A stretch of 64,000 nt of DNA from Vibrio penaeicida. Lineage in GTDB: Bacteria; Pseudomonadota; Gammaproteobacteria; Enterobacterales; Vibrionaceae. The notes under the pieces were generated by a model. That model worked only from the letters and a program-made list of their open reading frames with translations. It ran no database searches and was not told where the DNA came from. The stretch covers positions 434,001 through 498,000 of the forward strand of contig NZ_JAUYVM010000002.1 of NCBI RefSeq assembly GCF_030689305.1. The letters are read 5' to 3'. The position numbers and the translations under genes are program-made. This document shows positions 38,028-48,185 of this stretch, one piece after another; the stretch's first letter is position 1; each line of letters opens with the position of its first letter.

Positions 38028-38678
38028 ATGCAAGACCAAGAAATTTGGCATCAGAAATGGGCATCTAACCAGATAGGGTTTCACTTAACCGATGTAAACC
38101 CCGTTTTAATTGAACATTGGAAATTACTCGAACCTAGCCGTGAAAAGAAGGTATTTGTCCCCTTATGTGGAAAGTCTGAAGATCTTGTGTGGTTAGCCAA
38201 ATTCCACGAAGACGTTCAAGGTGTAGAGCTGAGTGATATTGCTGTTAGAGCCTTTTTTGCTGAGCAGTTTTATACACCCACCGTCACGACAGTTTCTGGT
38301 CAGCATGAACTTTATCAATTTGATGAGCTAAGTATTTACACGGGCGATTATTTTACAGCGCCGATACAACCTGTTGATTTGGTTTATGATCGCGCTGCGT
38401 TGATCGCTTTACCTAAAGAAATACGACGTGACTATGTAGAAAGACTGAAATCGCTACTGCTTCCGGGTGGCAAAATTCTTTTGGTTTCATTGGACTATGA
38501 TCAAAAAGAAATGACGGGGCCACCATTCAGTGTTCCAGCAACCGAGATATATGAATTGTTCTCTGGGTTTAAAATCACACGGGTATCGCGTGAAGATGCT
38601 GATGAAAGCCATCCTAGAATTCAAAAGGGATTAACTCGATTTGCAGAAGAGATTTGGGTGATAGAACCGGAAGCATAG
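38028..38678 (+). CDS. tpm: Thiopurine S-methyltransferase family protein
   Basis: About 216 residues from the ATG at 38028, seven bases after GAGG; the in-frame ATG at 38022 is too close to that site. Tpm hallmarks are [14 protein letters not shown] at the start, [15 protein letters not shown] (SAM-binding), [13 protein letters not shown], and [11 protein letters not shown]. Bacterial Tpm methylates thiopurines and selenium or tellurium compounds with SAM. It ends at a strong bidirectional terminator facing purT. Confidence 0.93.
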   Translation: MQDQEIWHQKWASNQIGFHLTDVNPVLIEHWKLLEPSREKKVFVPLCGKSEDLVWLAKFHEDVQGVELSDIAVRAFFAEQFYTPTVTTVSGQHELYQFDELSIYTGDYFTAPIQPVDLVYDRAALIALPKEIRRDYVERLKSLLLPGGKILLVSLDYDQKEMTGPPFSVPATEIYELFSGFKITRVSREDADESHPRIQKGLTRFAEEIWVIEPEA

Positions 38679-38712
38679 AGTGAGTCGGCTTTGCCCAAAT
38701 TAAAATTAAGAG

Positions 38713-38740
38713 AAAGCCAGCATAATTGTATGCTGGCTTT
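38713..38740. terminator. Bidirectional terminator between tpm and purT
   Basis: A perfect 12-bp stem AAAGCCAGCATA/TATGCTGGCTTT with a four-base loop (ATTG), between convergent genes. Confidence 0.85.
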
Positions 38741-38796
38741 TCAATTGCGCTAACCAAGTTCAGCTAAGTAAGCCGAGCAGTCATAAAATCTTATTT

Positions 38797-39972
38797 CTAG
38801 TATTCAATTTTTATCTTAGATGCCGCTTCTACTGCATCTTGAACCGCTTGCTCGATAGTATCACGACGAGTCAAAGTCACGCCCAGCCTACGACGTCCAT
38901 CAATATCCGGTTTACCGAAAAGACGCAACTGTGTTTGAGCACTGCTTAATGCATCACCAATGCCACTAAATTGAATATCGGTCGACGTACCCTGACCAAG
39001 GATCACTGCTGAAGCAGAGGTACCATACTGGGTTATGTGATTGATTGGCATACCTGTAAAGGCTCTTACGTGCAATGCGAACTCAGACATCTCCTGCGAG
39101 ATTAACGTAACCAACCCAGTATCATGAGGGCGAGGGGAAACTTCGTTAAATATGACGTCGTCGCCTTTTACAAACAGCTCCACACCAAAGATTCCGTGCC
39201 CACCTAAAGCATTGACTACCTTGCTTGCAACTTCCTGTGCATTGGCTTTTGCACTGTCCGACATCTGCTGAGGTTGCCACGATTCGCGATAGTCGCCATC
39301 TTCTTGCCTGTGACCAATGGGTTCGCAAAAATGAACGCCATCGACCGCTCTGACGGTAAGCTGGGTAATTTCGTAATCAAAATCAATGAACCCTTCAACA
39401 ATCACTCTACCAGCGCCAGCGCGGCCACCTTCCTGAGCGTAGTCCCAAGCTTTCTGAATGTCCGATTCGGATTTGATAACACTTTGACCCTTACCAGACG
39501 AGCTCATAATGGGTTTTACAACACAAGGTGTGCCGACAAATTCAACCGCACTAACAAAATCTGCAAAGTTGTCTGCAAAACGATAAGGCGACGTTTTTAC
39601 GTGTAATTCTTCAGCCGCTAAACGGCGAATGCCTTCACGGTTCATCGTCAGCTTGGTCGCATTTGCTGTTGGAACAACATTTAACCCCTGTGACTCAAGT
39701 TCAACCAGTTTGTCTGTCGCAATGGCTTCTATTTCTGGAACAACAAAATCAGGCTGTTCTTGGGCGATGATATTCGCGAGAGCGTCGCCATCAAGCATAT
39801 CCAGAACGTGAAAACGATGGGCGACTTGCATTGCAGGGGCGTTCGGATAACGATCGCAAGCAATAACCTCTAATCCAAGTCTTTGGCACTCGATAGCCAC
39901 TTCTTTACCCAGCTCTCCTGATCCCAGTAGAAGAACGCGTGTTGCCTTTTTACCTGTTGCTGTACCAAACAT
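38797..39972 (-). CDS. purT: Phosphoribosylglycinamide formyltransferase 2 (formate-dependent)
   Basis: A 391-residue ATP-grasp enzyme making formyl-GAR from GAR, formate and ATP in purine synthesis. Hallmarks are [43 protein letters not shown] (ATP-grasp loop), EQLTVRAV-like [31 protein letters not shown] and DTGLVTL. Standard length. A PurR-like box lies about 55-70 bases upstream of the start codon, so purine repression is expected. Confidence 0.97.
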   Translation of the reverse strand: MFGTATGKKATRVLLLGSGELGKEVAIECQRLGLEVIACDRYPNAPAMQVAHRFHVLDMLDGDALANIIAQEQPDFVVPEIEAIATDKLVELESQGLNVVPTANATKLTMNREGIRRLAAEELHVKTSPYRFADNFADFVSAVEFVGTPCVVKPIMSSSGKGQSVIKSESDIQKAWDYAQEGGRAGAGRVIVEGFIDFDYEITQLTVRAVDGVHFCEPIGHRQEDGDYRESWQPQQMSDSAKANAQEVASKVVNALGGHGIFGVELFVKGDDVIFNEVSPRPHDTGLVTLISQEMSEFALHVRAFTGMPINHITQYGTSASAVILGQGTSTDIQFSGIGDALSSAQTQLRLFGKPDIDGRRRLGVTLTRRDTIEQAVQDAVEAASKIKIEY

Positions 39973-40026
39973 TGTTCGACCTTATCTTGAGTGATATGAG
40001 GCGGATCATACTCATTTTTCATTGGT

Positions 40027-40042
40027 GCGCAATCGTTTGCTA
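40027..40042 (-). promoter_or_regulatory. PurR box upstream of purT
   Basis: GCGCAATCGTTTGCTA on the plus strand reads TAGCAAACGATTGCGC on the minus strand, close to the PurR consensus ACGCAAACGTTTGCGT. It sits just upstream of purT. Confidence 0.65.
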
Positions 40043-40068
40043 AGGCTTTGTGTTATTCACAACCAAGT

Positions 40069-40102
40069 ACATTAAGACCTTGTAAATTCAAGGTCTTAAT
40101 GT
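40069..40102. terminator. Perfect 14-bp hairpin after cdd
   Basis: ACATTAAGACCTTG and CAAGGTCTTAATGT with loop TAAATT, 18 bases beyond the cdd stop. There is no long U-run on the minus strand, so termination strength is uncertain. Confidence 0.6.
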
Positions 40103-40119
40103 GTATGAGTTGTTACGGT

Positions 40120-41007
40120 TTATAGTGAAATGTATTCAAGTGGAATGTCTGGATTTATTGCTTCCAGAGTTGCTTGAGTATTCGCTAAGTGGCTTGATGT
40201 CGCATCACGCATTTCGATTAAAACGGCTTCTTCAAGTTGATCCAGTGAAATGTTCAACATCATCATCTGAATAATGGCGACTTGCAGAGGAGGAAGGCTA
40301 GGGTTGAACGCAGCATTTTCTGCGTATGCGCCCGTAAACACAAACCCAGACTTGGTGCGTAAAGATACGCCACTTAGGTTATGAGAGTATGGAGCATGGC
40401 TAATATTTAGAGCCGCCAGCGCACTGATGACGAGATCGTTATCAGAATCGATGGTTTTACCGTGGTCGACTTCAGTCATCAACGCAGACTCGATTCCAAT
40501 ATCTTGAGGGCCAAAGGCTTCCGGCAGATAGTCGTGGAGCGTTTTTGCTTTTCGATTTGGAAGTTGTACAGAAAGTTCAGAAGCGGTGTTTAATTCATTC
40601 ATGAACTGACGACAGTGACCACAAGGGCTGAAATTCACTGTCACGTCTTTAATCCCACGCTCTTGCATCATCCAGGCACGGGAAATAGCACATTGTTCAG
40701 CGTGAATGGTTTGCCCTAGCTGTACATCTAGAAATTCAATATTTGCACCAAAATACAGTCGCCCAGAAACCCCGCGAGCAATAGCGCCAACGTAAAAATT
40801 GGATATCGGGGCGTGAGAATAGGTTGCAGCAACAGGCAACAGTGCGACTCTCAATTTTTCATCACTCAAGCCAGAAACCGTGAGAAGCTCATCAAAATCT
40901 TGCGGTGATATGGTCGCGTTAAAATCCGGATTAGAAACAATTGCCTCCATCGCAGCCGCGAGTGGAGTCGGTAACTCTTTAATCGCCTTTAACATCCTAG
41001 CGTTCAT
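40120..41007 (-). CDS. cdd: Cytidine deaminase
   Basis: About 295 residues from the ATG at 41007, with AAGGACAAGAA upstream; the frame is open to 41079 but that part overlaps the CRP-site region. This is the long, two-domain dimeric form as in E. coli (294). Zinc-site motifs are HAEQCAIS and [15 protein letters not shown]. It deaminates cytidine and deoxycytidine for pyrimidine salvage. Gene order yohJ-yohK-cdd matches E. coli. Confidence 0.96.
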   Translation of the reverse strand: MNARMLKAIKELPTPLAAAMEAIVSNPDFNATISPQDFDELLTVSGLSDEKLRVALLPVAATYSHAPISNFYVGAIARGVSGRLYFGANIEFLDVQLGQTIHAEQCAISRAWMMQERGIKDVTVNFSPCGHCRQFMNELNTASELSVQLPNRKAKTLHDYLPEAFGPQDIGIESALMTEVDHGKTIDSDNDLVISALAALNISHAPYSHNLSGVSLRTKSGFVFTGAYAENAAFNPSLPPLQVAIIQMMMLNISLDQLEEAVLIEMRDATSSHLANTQATLEAINPDIPLEYISL

Positions 41008-41320
41008 TTCTTGTCCTTTTGGGGGTACGTTCAATTTCATTCTAGAAAATATACACGCCACCGCAGTGATGTAAATCACACAAATGTCTGCAATCGGTCA
41101 TTTGGTTTCACTATGTGAGTGACATCTAACTTGTAATTGATTACATAGAAATTTCGTGCGACCGACATCAAATTTATTAATAGATTGCTTTTTAAGCGGT
41201 TATTTGAGCAAAAGTGAGAGCAAGTGAAAGTAAATAGGAGTAAGTGGGAGCTAGCGAAAATAGCGATATAGGGAGAGATAAGGGGAGATAGGAGGGGGAG
41301 GCGTGAAGGTTAGAGGCTGG
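41008..41320. other. cdd upstream region with purine-rich tract
   Basis: About 310 bases between yohK and cdd, both minus strand. It holds a CRP box (41065-41080) and, at about 41205-41310, a strongly purine-rich plus-strand tract (AGTGAGAGCAAGTGAAAG and GGGAGAGATAAGGGGAG). No gene seen. Confidence 0.5.
41065..41080 (-). promoter_or_regulatory. CRP-binding site upstream of cdd
   Basis: On the minus strand TGTGATTTACATCACT matches the CRP consensus TGTGA-N6-TCACA with one change, centred about 65 bases before the cdd start. E. coli cdd is controlled by CRP and CytR. Confidence 0.6.
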
Positions 41321-41998
41321 TTACCCTAACCACACGACCAACGCAAAAAATGCAGGCGCGAGAATTGACGTGATCACCCCACAAGCGACGAGTGCGAGTG
41401 AACTAAATGCCGCGTCTTTTGGGTGTTTCTCTGCGCAAGCAGCGGTTCCAAGAGCATGAGATACAGTACCCATTGTAAGACCTCGTGCTATTGGATGTTT
41501 AACACCAATCAAGTTGTAAATCGGATACGCGAAAACCGCCCCAAATACACCAACAAGCAAAACGAGTATAGCGGCAACGGCGGGCTCGCCACCTAAGTAA
41601 CTGGACACTTCCATGGCGATGGGAGTGGTCACCGATTTACCCAGTAAACTGGCGATAAGGTGCAATTCGGTTCCTAAGTAATAGGCGATCATGGCCGACG
41701 AAAACATCGACATAATGCTACCCACTCCGCAAGCCAGTAATATGATCCGCCAGCGAGCGCGTATTTCTGGTAGCTGTTCGTAAAGAGGGTAAGCAAGGGC
41801 AACAACGGCAGGTTGTAGTAAGAAGCTAAACCATTCGTTTTGCGAGTAGTAAGTGTCAAAATCAACATCTAGAAATACCAGTGTCGGGATGATGATTGAA
41901 ACGCTAATAACAAGCGGGTTCGCAATTGGGCTATTGAGTTTTCTTGCAACTGCACGAGCAAAGAAAAAAGCCGCTAAAGTCAGGAGCACCCACATCAT
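41321..41998 (-). CDS. yohK: LrgB/CidB-family membrane protein YohK
   Basis: A 225-residue inner-membrane protein with about six to seven membrane segments. LrgB hallmarks are [20 protein letters not shown] and [20 protein letters not shown]. With YohJ it resembles the antiholin-like LrgAB pair; in gammaproteobacteria the pair is linked to pyrimidine nucleoside metabolism by position beside cdd, but its role is not proven. It overlaps yohJ by four bases. Confidence 0.93.
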   Translation of the reverse strand: MMWVLLTLAAFFFARAVARKLNSPIANPLVISVSIIIPTLVFLDVDFDTYYSQNEWFSFLLQPAVVALAYPLYEQLPEIRARWRIILLACGVGSIMSMFSSAMIAYYLGTELHLIASLLGKSVTTPIAMEVSSYLGGEPAVAAILVLLVGVFGAVFAYPIYNLIGVKHPIARGLTMGTVSHALGTAACAEKHPKDAAFSSLALVACGVITSILAPAFFALVVWLG

Positions 41999-42357
41999 TT
42001 GGGCTCCTTCAATAGTTTGTCTAATCCAAGTCCGAGCAAAACGAGAACAATGGCTGTGCCGCCGACTGCACTCGCTAATATCGGGAGCGCGTTATCGACA
42101 AGCATGTCAAAGTGGTTCATTAACCCAACGCTGATCGGCACAAAGAGCAGCACCATATAGCGAATAAACAGCTGTGAAGTAGGGCGAACCCATTCAACCG
42201 GAATGAGCCCAAGTACCAGCAACGTAAAGAGAATCAACATTCCAAATATGCTGCCGGGTATCGCGAGCCCTAATAAGTGTTGGATAGTCAAACCAACAAG
42301 CAGACAAGCCATAATGACCAGAAAGGAAATGACGTAACCAAGAACACGTTGCAACAT
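41995..42357 (-). CDS. yohJ: LrgA/CidA-family membrane protein YohJ
   Basis: A 120-residue protein with four membrane segments. The family features [20 protein letters not shown] and [14 protein letters not shown] are present. It is the LrgA partner of the following yohK, with which it overlaps by four bases, and begins 13 bases after the sbcB stop, so it could be transcribed with sbcB. Confidence 0.93.
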   Translation of the reverse strand: MLQRVLGYVISFLVIMACLLVGLTIQHLLGLAIPGSIFGMLILFTLLVLGLIPVEWVRPTSQLFIRYMVLLFVPISVGLMNHFDMLVDNALPILASAVGGTAIVLVLLGLGLDKLLKEPK

Positions 42358-42370
42358 CTACAAACGAACC

Positions 42371-43798
42371 TTATGAGACCAGTTTTTCTACGTATTGATA
42401 TACGGATTTTAACAGCGATACCTTTCTTTCATCACCATCATGTTCGTGAACTAAGTTTTCAAGGTTCTGCATGTAGTCGGGCAAATTACTTTCGAAGTAA
42501 TCTCGACAATGCGCAGCCCATTTAGCTTGCTCTGATTCGTCGAGCGTCCATGGGTAGTGCCTTGCACGATAACGGAACAGAAGTGGCGCAATGCGTTCAT
42601 CTTTAACATTGATTTCCATCCCCGCTAATTGCTCTGGGGCTTTTTCTCGAATGATGTCCATGGTGGCTTTGTCTGCCGGAGAAAAGAACCCATTATAAAG
42701 CTGAGTATCCACGTTTGGATCGACATCGTACTCGTCTTTGTTTTGGTATAGCTCGATAAGCTTTTCTCTAATTTCTGGGTGTTGCTTAATGAGTGCCAAA
42801 TTTTTCAAGCACTGTTCTCTGTCGATTCCGATAAATTGGGCATTTTCTGCCGTTAACGTTTTCGCCGGTGCGAGAACAGGGCATTTATTTAGGTGAACAA
42901 GTTTAACGGGAGCAGGCAATTGTCCTTCTTCCAGTTGATCTCGGCGTGTGTATAGCCTTGTTCTTAACTCATCGGAACTGAGTTCAATAAGTGGGGTAGG
43001 ATCCATTGCAAGGTTAACCATTGCCACGGCGTTTTGATTGGTTGGGTGCCAAGCCAAAGGAACAACCCAAGAGGTATACGCGCATTCCGCCCCAAACATG
43101 CCAGAAACATGCATTAGCGGTGTCATGTTGACGATATCGACCAACTCATTGAGTTTTCGTTTATGGCGCATACTAAAGAGATAATCAAACAGCTTAGGCT
43201 GCGCTTCTTTAACTTTTCTCGCCATTTCAATGGTTGCGATAACATCTGCCATCGCATCGTGGGCATTTTCGTGTTCTATCCCGTTTTCGACAGACAAATG
43301 CTCCAGTTTAAAGCTGGTGTGCCCATCTTCTTCGCGTTTTGGCCAATTGACGCCTTCAGGTCTTAGGGCATGGCAAGCACGCATCACATCGAGCAAATCC
43401 CAACGAGAGTTACCATTTTGCCAACTCCATGCGTAAGGGTCGAAGAAATTCCGGTAAAGAGTGTACCTAGAAACTTCATCATCAAATCGAATGCTGTTGT
43501 AGCCAAGGCTCGTTGTGTTTGGAGTAGAGAGCTCATCATGAATTTTTCGAATAAATTCAGGTTCAGGAAGCCCTTTAGACACTGCCGTTTGTGGAGTGAT
43601 ACCAGTAATAAGCGCCGCTTCTGGAGAGGGGAGGTAATCAGAGGGCGGTTGGCAATAAATAACCAAAGGCTCGCCAATGATATTTAAATCCATATCCGTT
43701 CTTACGCCTGCAAATTGACTTGGTCGATCTTTGGCTGGACTGGTTCCCCAGGTTTCGTAATCGAAGAAAAACAGAGAGGGCTGATTATCTTGAGGCAT
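42371..43798 (-). CDS. sbcB: Exodeoxyribonuclease I
   Basis: About 475 residues from the ATG at 43798, equal to E. coli ExoI; the frame is open for 29 more codons but these do not resemble the family. The DEDDh 3'-5' exonuclease domain begins with FFFDYETWGTSPAKDRPSQF; SIRFDDEVSRYTLYRNF and NAHDAMADV supply further catalytic residues, followed by SH3-like and C-terminal helical domains. It degrades single-stranded DNA in recombination and mismatch repair. It lies directly beside the IetAS module. Confidence 0.96.
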   Translation of the reverse strand: MPQDNQPSLFFFDYETWGTSPAKDRPSQFAGVRTDMDLNIIGEPLVIYCQPPSDYLPSPEAALITGITPQTAVSKGLPEPEFIRKIHDELSTPNTTSLGYNSIRFDDEVSRYTLYRNFFDPYAWSWQNGNSRWDLLDVMRACHALRPEGVNWPKREEDGHTSFKLEHLSVENGIEHENAHDAMADVIATIEMARKVKEAQPKLFDYLFSMRHKRKLNELVDIVNMTPLMHVSGMFGAECAYTSWVVPLAWHPTNQNAVAMVNLAMDPTPLIELSSDELRTRLYTRRDQLEEGQLPAPVKLVHLNKCPVLAPAKTLTAENAQFIGIDREQCLKNLALIKQHPEIREKLIELYQNKDEYDVDPNVDTQLYNGFFSPADKATMDIIREKAPEQLAGMEINVKDERIAPLLFRYRARHYPWTLDESEQAKWAAHCRDYFESNLPDYMQNLENLVHEHDGDERKVSLLKSVYQYVEKLVS

Positions 43799-43860
43799 TA
43801 ATGGTTCCGATTTGTTGTTGCTTACGCATTGTATTTCTTTCTGTATTAGACCATTGCAAA

Positions 43861-44016
43861 GCGGGCTGGTAAACCAGAACCGCATAATTAGCGCATTTTC
43901 ACCCTGCGATTTGGATTCATGGTTAAGAAGAAGGGGCCTTCAATCCAATATCCGGTTAAAGAAGAAACAAAATGGAATGGAAAGACAAAGAAAAGCCCGC
44001 ATGAAGCGGGCTAGAG
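43861..44016 (+). repeat. Left imperfect direct repeat flanking the IetAS module
   Basis: Shares with 48066-48185 the blocks GGTAAACCAGAAC, ATAATTAG, CGATTTGGATTC, GGAAT and a hairpin block AAAGAAAAGCCCGCAT..AAGCGGGCTAGAG in the same order and orientation. This copy has about 35 more bases in its middle. Confidence 0.8.
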
Positions 44017-44230
44017 TGAATGTCATTCTTGTCTCAATAAGCGACTTGCTCGGTGACAACGTATTGAGCGAATGGCCATAACCTCAACGGTGAAAATATC
44101 ACAATCCTGCCAGTGCATGGGTAGAAGAAAGCAATTGAAGTTGCTGATTAGTAATTGCGTTATGCCATTTTCGTTTGGGCATTACAAAGCACCCGTGTTC
44201 TTGTGAGTTACTTTAAGGGATAAGAGAGTA

Positions 44231-44251
44231 AGGCGGCTTTCTCCGCCGCCT
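44231..44251 (-). terminator. GC-rich hairpin downstream of ietS
   Basis: AGGCGGC (44231-44237) pairs with GCCGCCT (44245-44251), about 100 bases past the ietS stop. No clear U-run; possible terminator. Confidence 0.4.
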
Positions 44252-44351
44252 GTAGATGACTTAAAAAATTCCTTGAAAACTTAAACATTGCTAGGCGGTT
44301 CGTTCAGTTTAGGGAGCAACTTCTAGCTTTGAAAAGTGAAAGTAGGAATGA

Positions 44352-46544
44352 TTACACTTCGATTCGCTGATCGATAATTAGGTCGGAAACGTTCCAGTTG
44401 TACGCGTCCATAAGATTGACCATTTCATTATATACAGGCTGCTCTTTATCGATATCTCTAATCGTTAATAAGATAGTGAAGGGCACTTGCACACCTTCTG
44501 CTTCATAGCCGTCACGCCCTAAGATTTTTACACGTAGACGCCAATTTTCTATATCAATCCCTCTGGGGAAACGCTTTTGGTAGACTTTGACCGGAGACCA
44601 TTTATCCCCATTTTTTACTAAGTCCTCTTCGTAGAGGTGAGCATCTTTTTTAGGAGGGACTTTTGAGGTAAAACCGCCATCTTCTCCAACTTCTCCAAAA
44701 CCTACTTTTAATTCTACCTGGCAGTACTCAAACGCCTGGTTTGCATCAAGGTCTGGTTGATAAACCAAAGTAATGAAAAATTCGCCTCTAACTTTGCCCT
44801 CTTCAGTTCTTAGGCATTCAGGGATGGGGAATGGGAGTTTTTCAACTTCAAAACTTTTTTGAGCATGCCCCTCAAATGCTAGAGTCGCCTCGTAGTCGTT
44901 AACATCAAGTATCGACGAAAGATCACTAGGAATCCCCCAGCCATAGTATGGTCGGTGCTCGTCTTTAAAGTTAGAAGGTAACCCCATATTCGCATTGTGA
45001 ATAATCAGCGCTTTCACTAGATTCGGGGTGGCTTTTTCGCCGAGCTTCTGAAATAGATTAGCTGCGATATTTGATATAATTGGGGTGGCGTAGCTAGTGC
45101 CAATATCGTTTCGTTTTAGACCATTAGGACAAACAGAGTTTACACCTAGTGGTATAGCGGTACCACCAATGTTTAGCAAGTTACCACCAAAATGCACTAC
45201 GTCCGGCTTTTGTACGTAGTTAGATACAGGTCCTTTTCTTGAAAAGGGAGAAGGGTCTTTGCTTTTTACATGTCCATCTACATGAGCAAGAGAGCCCACA
45301 GTTAGACCTCTTAATGAATCACCTGGGCTTGAGATACCGTCGTTGAGTTTTTCTGAAGGAGGCCACCCTCTCATTTTTTCCGTGTAGTTACCAGCAGCAA
45401 TAACACAAAGACAATTGTATTTTTCTTGGAACTCGTCGAGCATTAGTGCCATTACAGATATTTCATGCATCGAAACAGCTTCAGGTGAACCTAATGATAG
45501 GTTCCAAACTTTTATTTCTGGGTAGGAATCAGCAGCTTCATACATTGTATTTACAATATCGTAAATATCACCAATATTGTTTCCAAGTACTTCTATACTT
45601 ACTATTTTTGATTGGCATTTAGGGAAGCGAGGGTCTTGATTATACAAATGCGAATTTGAAAGCATCCCGCTTACAAATGTGCCATGGTTCAAATCCCGAA
45701 AAGTATCAGGAACCTTTCTTTTTTGTGCTACAAGCCAATGAGATAAAGGCTTGCAATGTAAACTCACACCGCTATCTACAACACCAACAATCGGGTATTC
45801 AATAAGTGGGTCTGGTGGAGATATTTCTGCTTGAACTGTGTCTATTCCATCACTATTCATTGGCTGAATAGTGATACCATTCGAAATAACAGCACTTTGG
45901 ATTATCGTTAATTTTGGAGCATTAGCTACTAGATCTCCCGTATTAGAGCTAACTTTGTACAAACGAACTGTCTGAGAGCGATGTTTTTGCCACTTACAGC
46001 CTAGCTCATCTAGGATTTTCTCAAACCTTTCGTCAATCCTTTGATTAAGTGACATATCGGCATATTGGAATAAACGGACAATCATCGCAGTGTCTGTTTC
46101 GTGTGGTTGTACTAAAGAGGCTTCGTAATTGGAAATTGACTTTACAGCCGATAGCGCTTTAATGCCGCCCTTAGTTTTAGTTTGACGAATTTTATTTACT
46201 AGATGTTTCAAACCATCGCTGCTAACTTGAATTAACATTCTCCCGTATCCGGCGTCTCCAAAAAACGGACAAGTTTGCTCATTAAATATGTCGGTTGGGC
46301 GGTGTGACTTAGCTGTTGCATTGTCTTCCAATTCAACTACTGCAGTACACACATCTAATCCAATACCATTTTTGCCGGATAGCAACTTAGTTTTTACATC
46401 CTCTAAGGATTCGATGAGGCTACATCTAAACTTGTCGGTAACACTTTTAAGAGGTTCGTTGCTTCCTCCTGGATTTACCGTTGGACGAACGTAATCCTCC
46501 ATTGAGAACTCAACGTGTTTTATAGGATTATAGGCCTTGCTCAT
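44352..46544 (-). CDS. ietS: Subtilisin-like serine protease IetS
   Basis: A 730-residue S8-family protease without signal peptide. Catalytic triad: D257 (VGVVDSGVSL), H287 (LNHGTFVSGM) and S484 (DIGTSYATPI), with oxyanion N386 (AAGN). A long N-terminal region (1-245) and a C-terminal beta-rich domain flank it. Paired with an AAA ATPase encoded immediately before it, with matching size, this fits IetAS, first described as a plasmid toxin-antitoxin pair and later as an anti-phage system in which IetS is the protease effector. The two genes abut (next base after the ATPase stop). Confidence 0.85.
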   Translation of the reverse strand: MSKAYNPIKHVEFSMEDYVRPTVNPGGSNEPLKSVTDKFRCSLIESLEDVKTKLLSGKNGIGLDVCTAVVELEDNATAKSHRPTDIFNEQTCPFFGDAGYGRMLIQVSSDGLKHLVNKIRQTKTKGGIKALSAVKSISNYEASLVQPHETDTAMIVRLFQYADMSLNQRIDERFEKILDELGCKWQKHRSQTVRLYKVSSNTGDLVANAPKLTIIQSAVISNGITIQPMNSDGIDTVQAEISPPDPLIEYPIVGVVDSGVSLHCKPLSHWLVAQKRKVPDTFRDLNHGTFVSGMLSNSHLYNQDPRFPKCQSKIVSIEVLGNNIGDIYDIVNTMYEAADSYPEIKVWNLSLGSPEAVSMHEISVMALMLDEFQEKYNCLCVIAAGNYTEKMRGWPPSEKLNDGISSPGDSLRGLTVGSLAHVDGHVKSKDPSPFSRKGPVSNYVQKPDVVHFGGNLLNIGGTAIPLGVNSVCPNGLKRNDIGTSYATPIISNIAANLFQKLGEKATPNLVKALIIHNANMGLPSNFKDEHRPYYGWGIPSDLSSILDVNDYEATLAFEGHAQKSFEVEKLPFPIPECLRTEEGKVRGEFFITLVYQPDLDANQAFEYCQVELKVGFGEVGEDGGFTSKVPPKKDAHLYEEDLVKNGDKWSPVKVYQKRFPRGIDIENWRLRVKILGRDGYEAEGVQVPFTILLTIRDIDKEQPVYNEMVNLMDAYNWNVSDLIIDQRIEV

Positions 46545-47666
46545 TTATTTTGGTTCCTTCAATAACCTACTGACGTAACTAGGGGATATATCCCATAATT
46601 TTGATAAAAGCTTACCTGTGTATAGCTCGGTATTTAGCTCTTTTAGTTTATGAATACCATCGTATCTTGAATCGTCACCTTGGAAGCTTAGCCAAGGGTG
46701 CATAACTAGTAATAATTCTTTAAGAAGTCCAATATATGTTGGTTTGAGATCATTGATAACTGCAAATCTGAGATACTCATACGTTGCCATTTCGATTTCA
46801 GCACCTGTCATTCCTCTTGAAGCGACTACGCAAATCTCCATATCCTCATCAACAAAATCGAACTTAGAAACTAATGATGAAAGTAAGCTCCTTCGTTCTC
46901 TTTCTTTGGGTGGCAATAGTTCTAGTTTGTAGTGAAACCTTCTTCCAATTGCTGGATCTAATAGATGTACGTGATTTGTTGCAGATACTAAAATTGTATC
47001 TCCTAAGTTATCAATGTTTTGAAGCAAACTTACAACAACTCTTTTTAGTTCACCTATCTCATTTTTATCGTCTCTAGCTTTTGCTATTGCATCAAACTCA
47101 TCAAGGAATAAAACGCATGGCTCGCTTTGAGCATACTCCAAAAGCGAACGAATGTTTTTTGAGGTAGATCCCAAGTAAGAGGATATCAACGCATCTGCTC
47201 TGGCAGTTATTAGAGGTAGTTCAAGCTTTGCAGCTAGGTAATTAGCTAATTTGCTTTTTCCCGTTCCGGGTTCACCATGCAGTAGAAGCGAAGGGTTAAT
47301 GGGAATGCCAAGCTTATGTAGTTGTTCTTTTTTTAATAAGTAGCTTAGAAAAGCGTCTACGGTACTTTCGTTATCATCTGATAAAAAAACAATAGAGTCT
47401 TCAACTGTAGGATAAGTTTTGTCTGCCAACGAAAACCGATTGTCTTTCTCTACTGGAATTGGACGAGACAAACTTAACGTGCTGTTAGCACTTTTTATTG
47501 CACTTGTGCCAGTAGCGTTTAGTTGTTCTCTTAGTCCTTTTACCGCTAAAACTTCACCGTCGGTACTAAGTTTTTCAATAAGCTGTTGTGTATAAGCAGA
47601 AACGAGTGACTTATCGCTTTTGAGCGCACCACTAACAATGTGAGTGATTTCTGTGTAGTACTTCAT
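46545..47666 (-). CDS. ietA: AAA ATPase IetA
   Basis: A 373-residue AAA+ ATPase. Walker A GEPGTGKS (131-138), Walker B CVLFLDEFDA (184-193), sensor-1 N231 (SATNHVHLLD) and arginine fingers R242/R243 (GRRFHYKLEL) are present. The C-terminal part ends ISPSYVSRLLKEPK. It precedes the protease gene ietS and matches the IetA partner in size and order. IetA is thought to restrain or load the protease. Codon use and AT content look different from sbcB and the T6SS genes, consistent with acquisition. Confidence 0.85.
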   Translation of the reverse strand: MKYYTEITHIVSGALKSDKSLVSAYTQQLIEKLSTDGEVLAVKGLREQLNATGTSAIKSANSTLSLSRPIPVEKDNRFSLADKTYPTVEDSIVFLSDDNESTVDAFLSYLLKKEQLHKLGIPINPSLLLHGEPGTGKSKLANYLAAKLELPLITARADALISSYLGSTSKNIRSLLEYAQSEPCVLFLDEFDAIAKARDDKNEIGELKRVVVSLLQNIDNLGDTILVSATNHVHLLDPAIGRRFHYKLELLPPKERERRSLLSSLVSKFDFVDEDMEICVVASRGMTGAEIEMATYEYLRFAVINDLKPTYIGLLKELLLVMHPWLSFQGDDSRYDGIHKLKELNTELYTGKLLSKLWDISPSYVSRLLKEPK

Positions 47667-48065
47667 GATTGACTATAAGTTATGTTTTATGAACAAATTA
47701 TGGTACATGATGAACTAAAAGTGATGTTAAGTTAACTTTTTTCCTAAATTTCTTACGAAAGATATTGTGGGTACTATAACTCTTGTGACCCGGTTCTAGA
47801 TATTGAAGACAGGAAGTATAAATTCTACTAACACTGTATTTATAAACAGCCTTACGTGAGGCGCTTTTCATTTTTATATCGCCAAAGTATTTTTGAAGGT
47901 TACCCTAATACGCAACTTAGATTGTGCTCGTAAGTGTGATGAATTTTCTTCTAGTAGAAAATAGTACTTTAACGTTTCCCATTTGCGTCCAAATAAGTTT
48001 GTGGTGATATTTTTAATTAACATTAGTGAGTTTTTGCAATTTGCAAACCATCCCAAAAAAACAAT

Positions 48066-48185
48066 GCGGCCGGTAAACCAGAACTGAATAATTAGAGTGT
48101 TTGCAGCTTTCGATTTGGATTCGCGATAAAGAACAAGAAACGGAATAGGGGAGATAAAGAAAAGCCCGCATAAAGCGGGCTAGAG
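48066..48185 (+). repeat. Right imperfect direct repeat flanking the IetAS module
   Basis: Counterpart of 43861-44016 in the same orientation, shorter by about 35 bases, with the same terminal hairpin AAAAGCCCGC/GCGGGCT (48160-48181). Confidence 0.8.

Larger units (their letters stand above)
43799..44351. other. Intergenic region between sbcB and ietS
   Basis: About 550 bases, no credible gene. It contains the left direct repeat (43861-44016) and a hairpin AGGCGGC/GCCGCCT (44231-44251). Confidence 0.5.

Noticed and set aside
43799..43885. 29-codon N-terminal extension of exonuclease I
   Set aside because: Not like the family; the ATG at 43798 gives the E. coli length of about 475.
47874..48056. 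60-codon minus-strand frame in the ietA-tetR gap
   Set aside because: Odd composition, no ribosome site, lies in an AT-rich control region; taken as chance.
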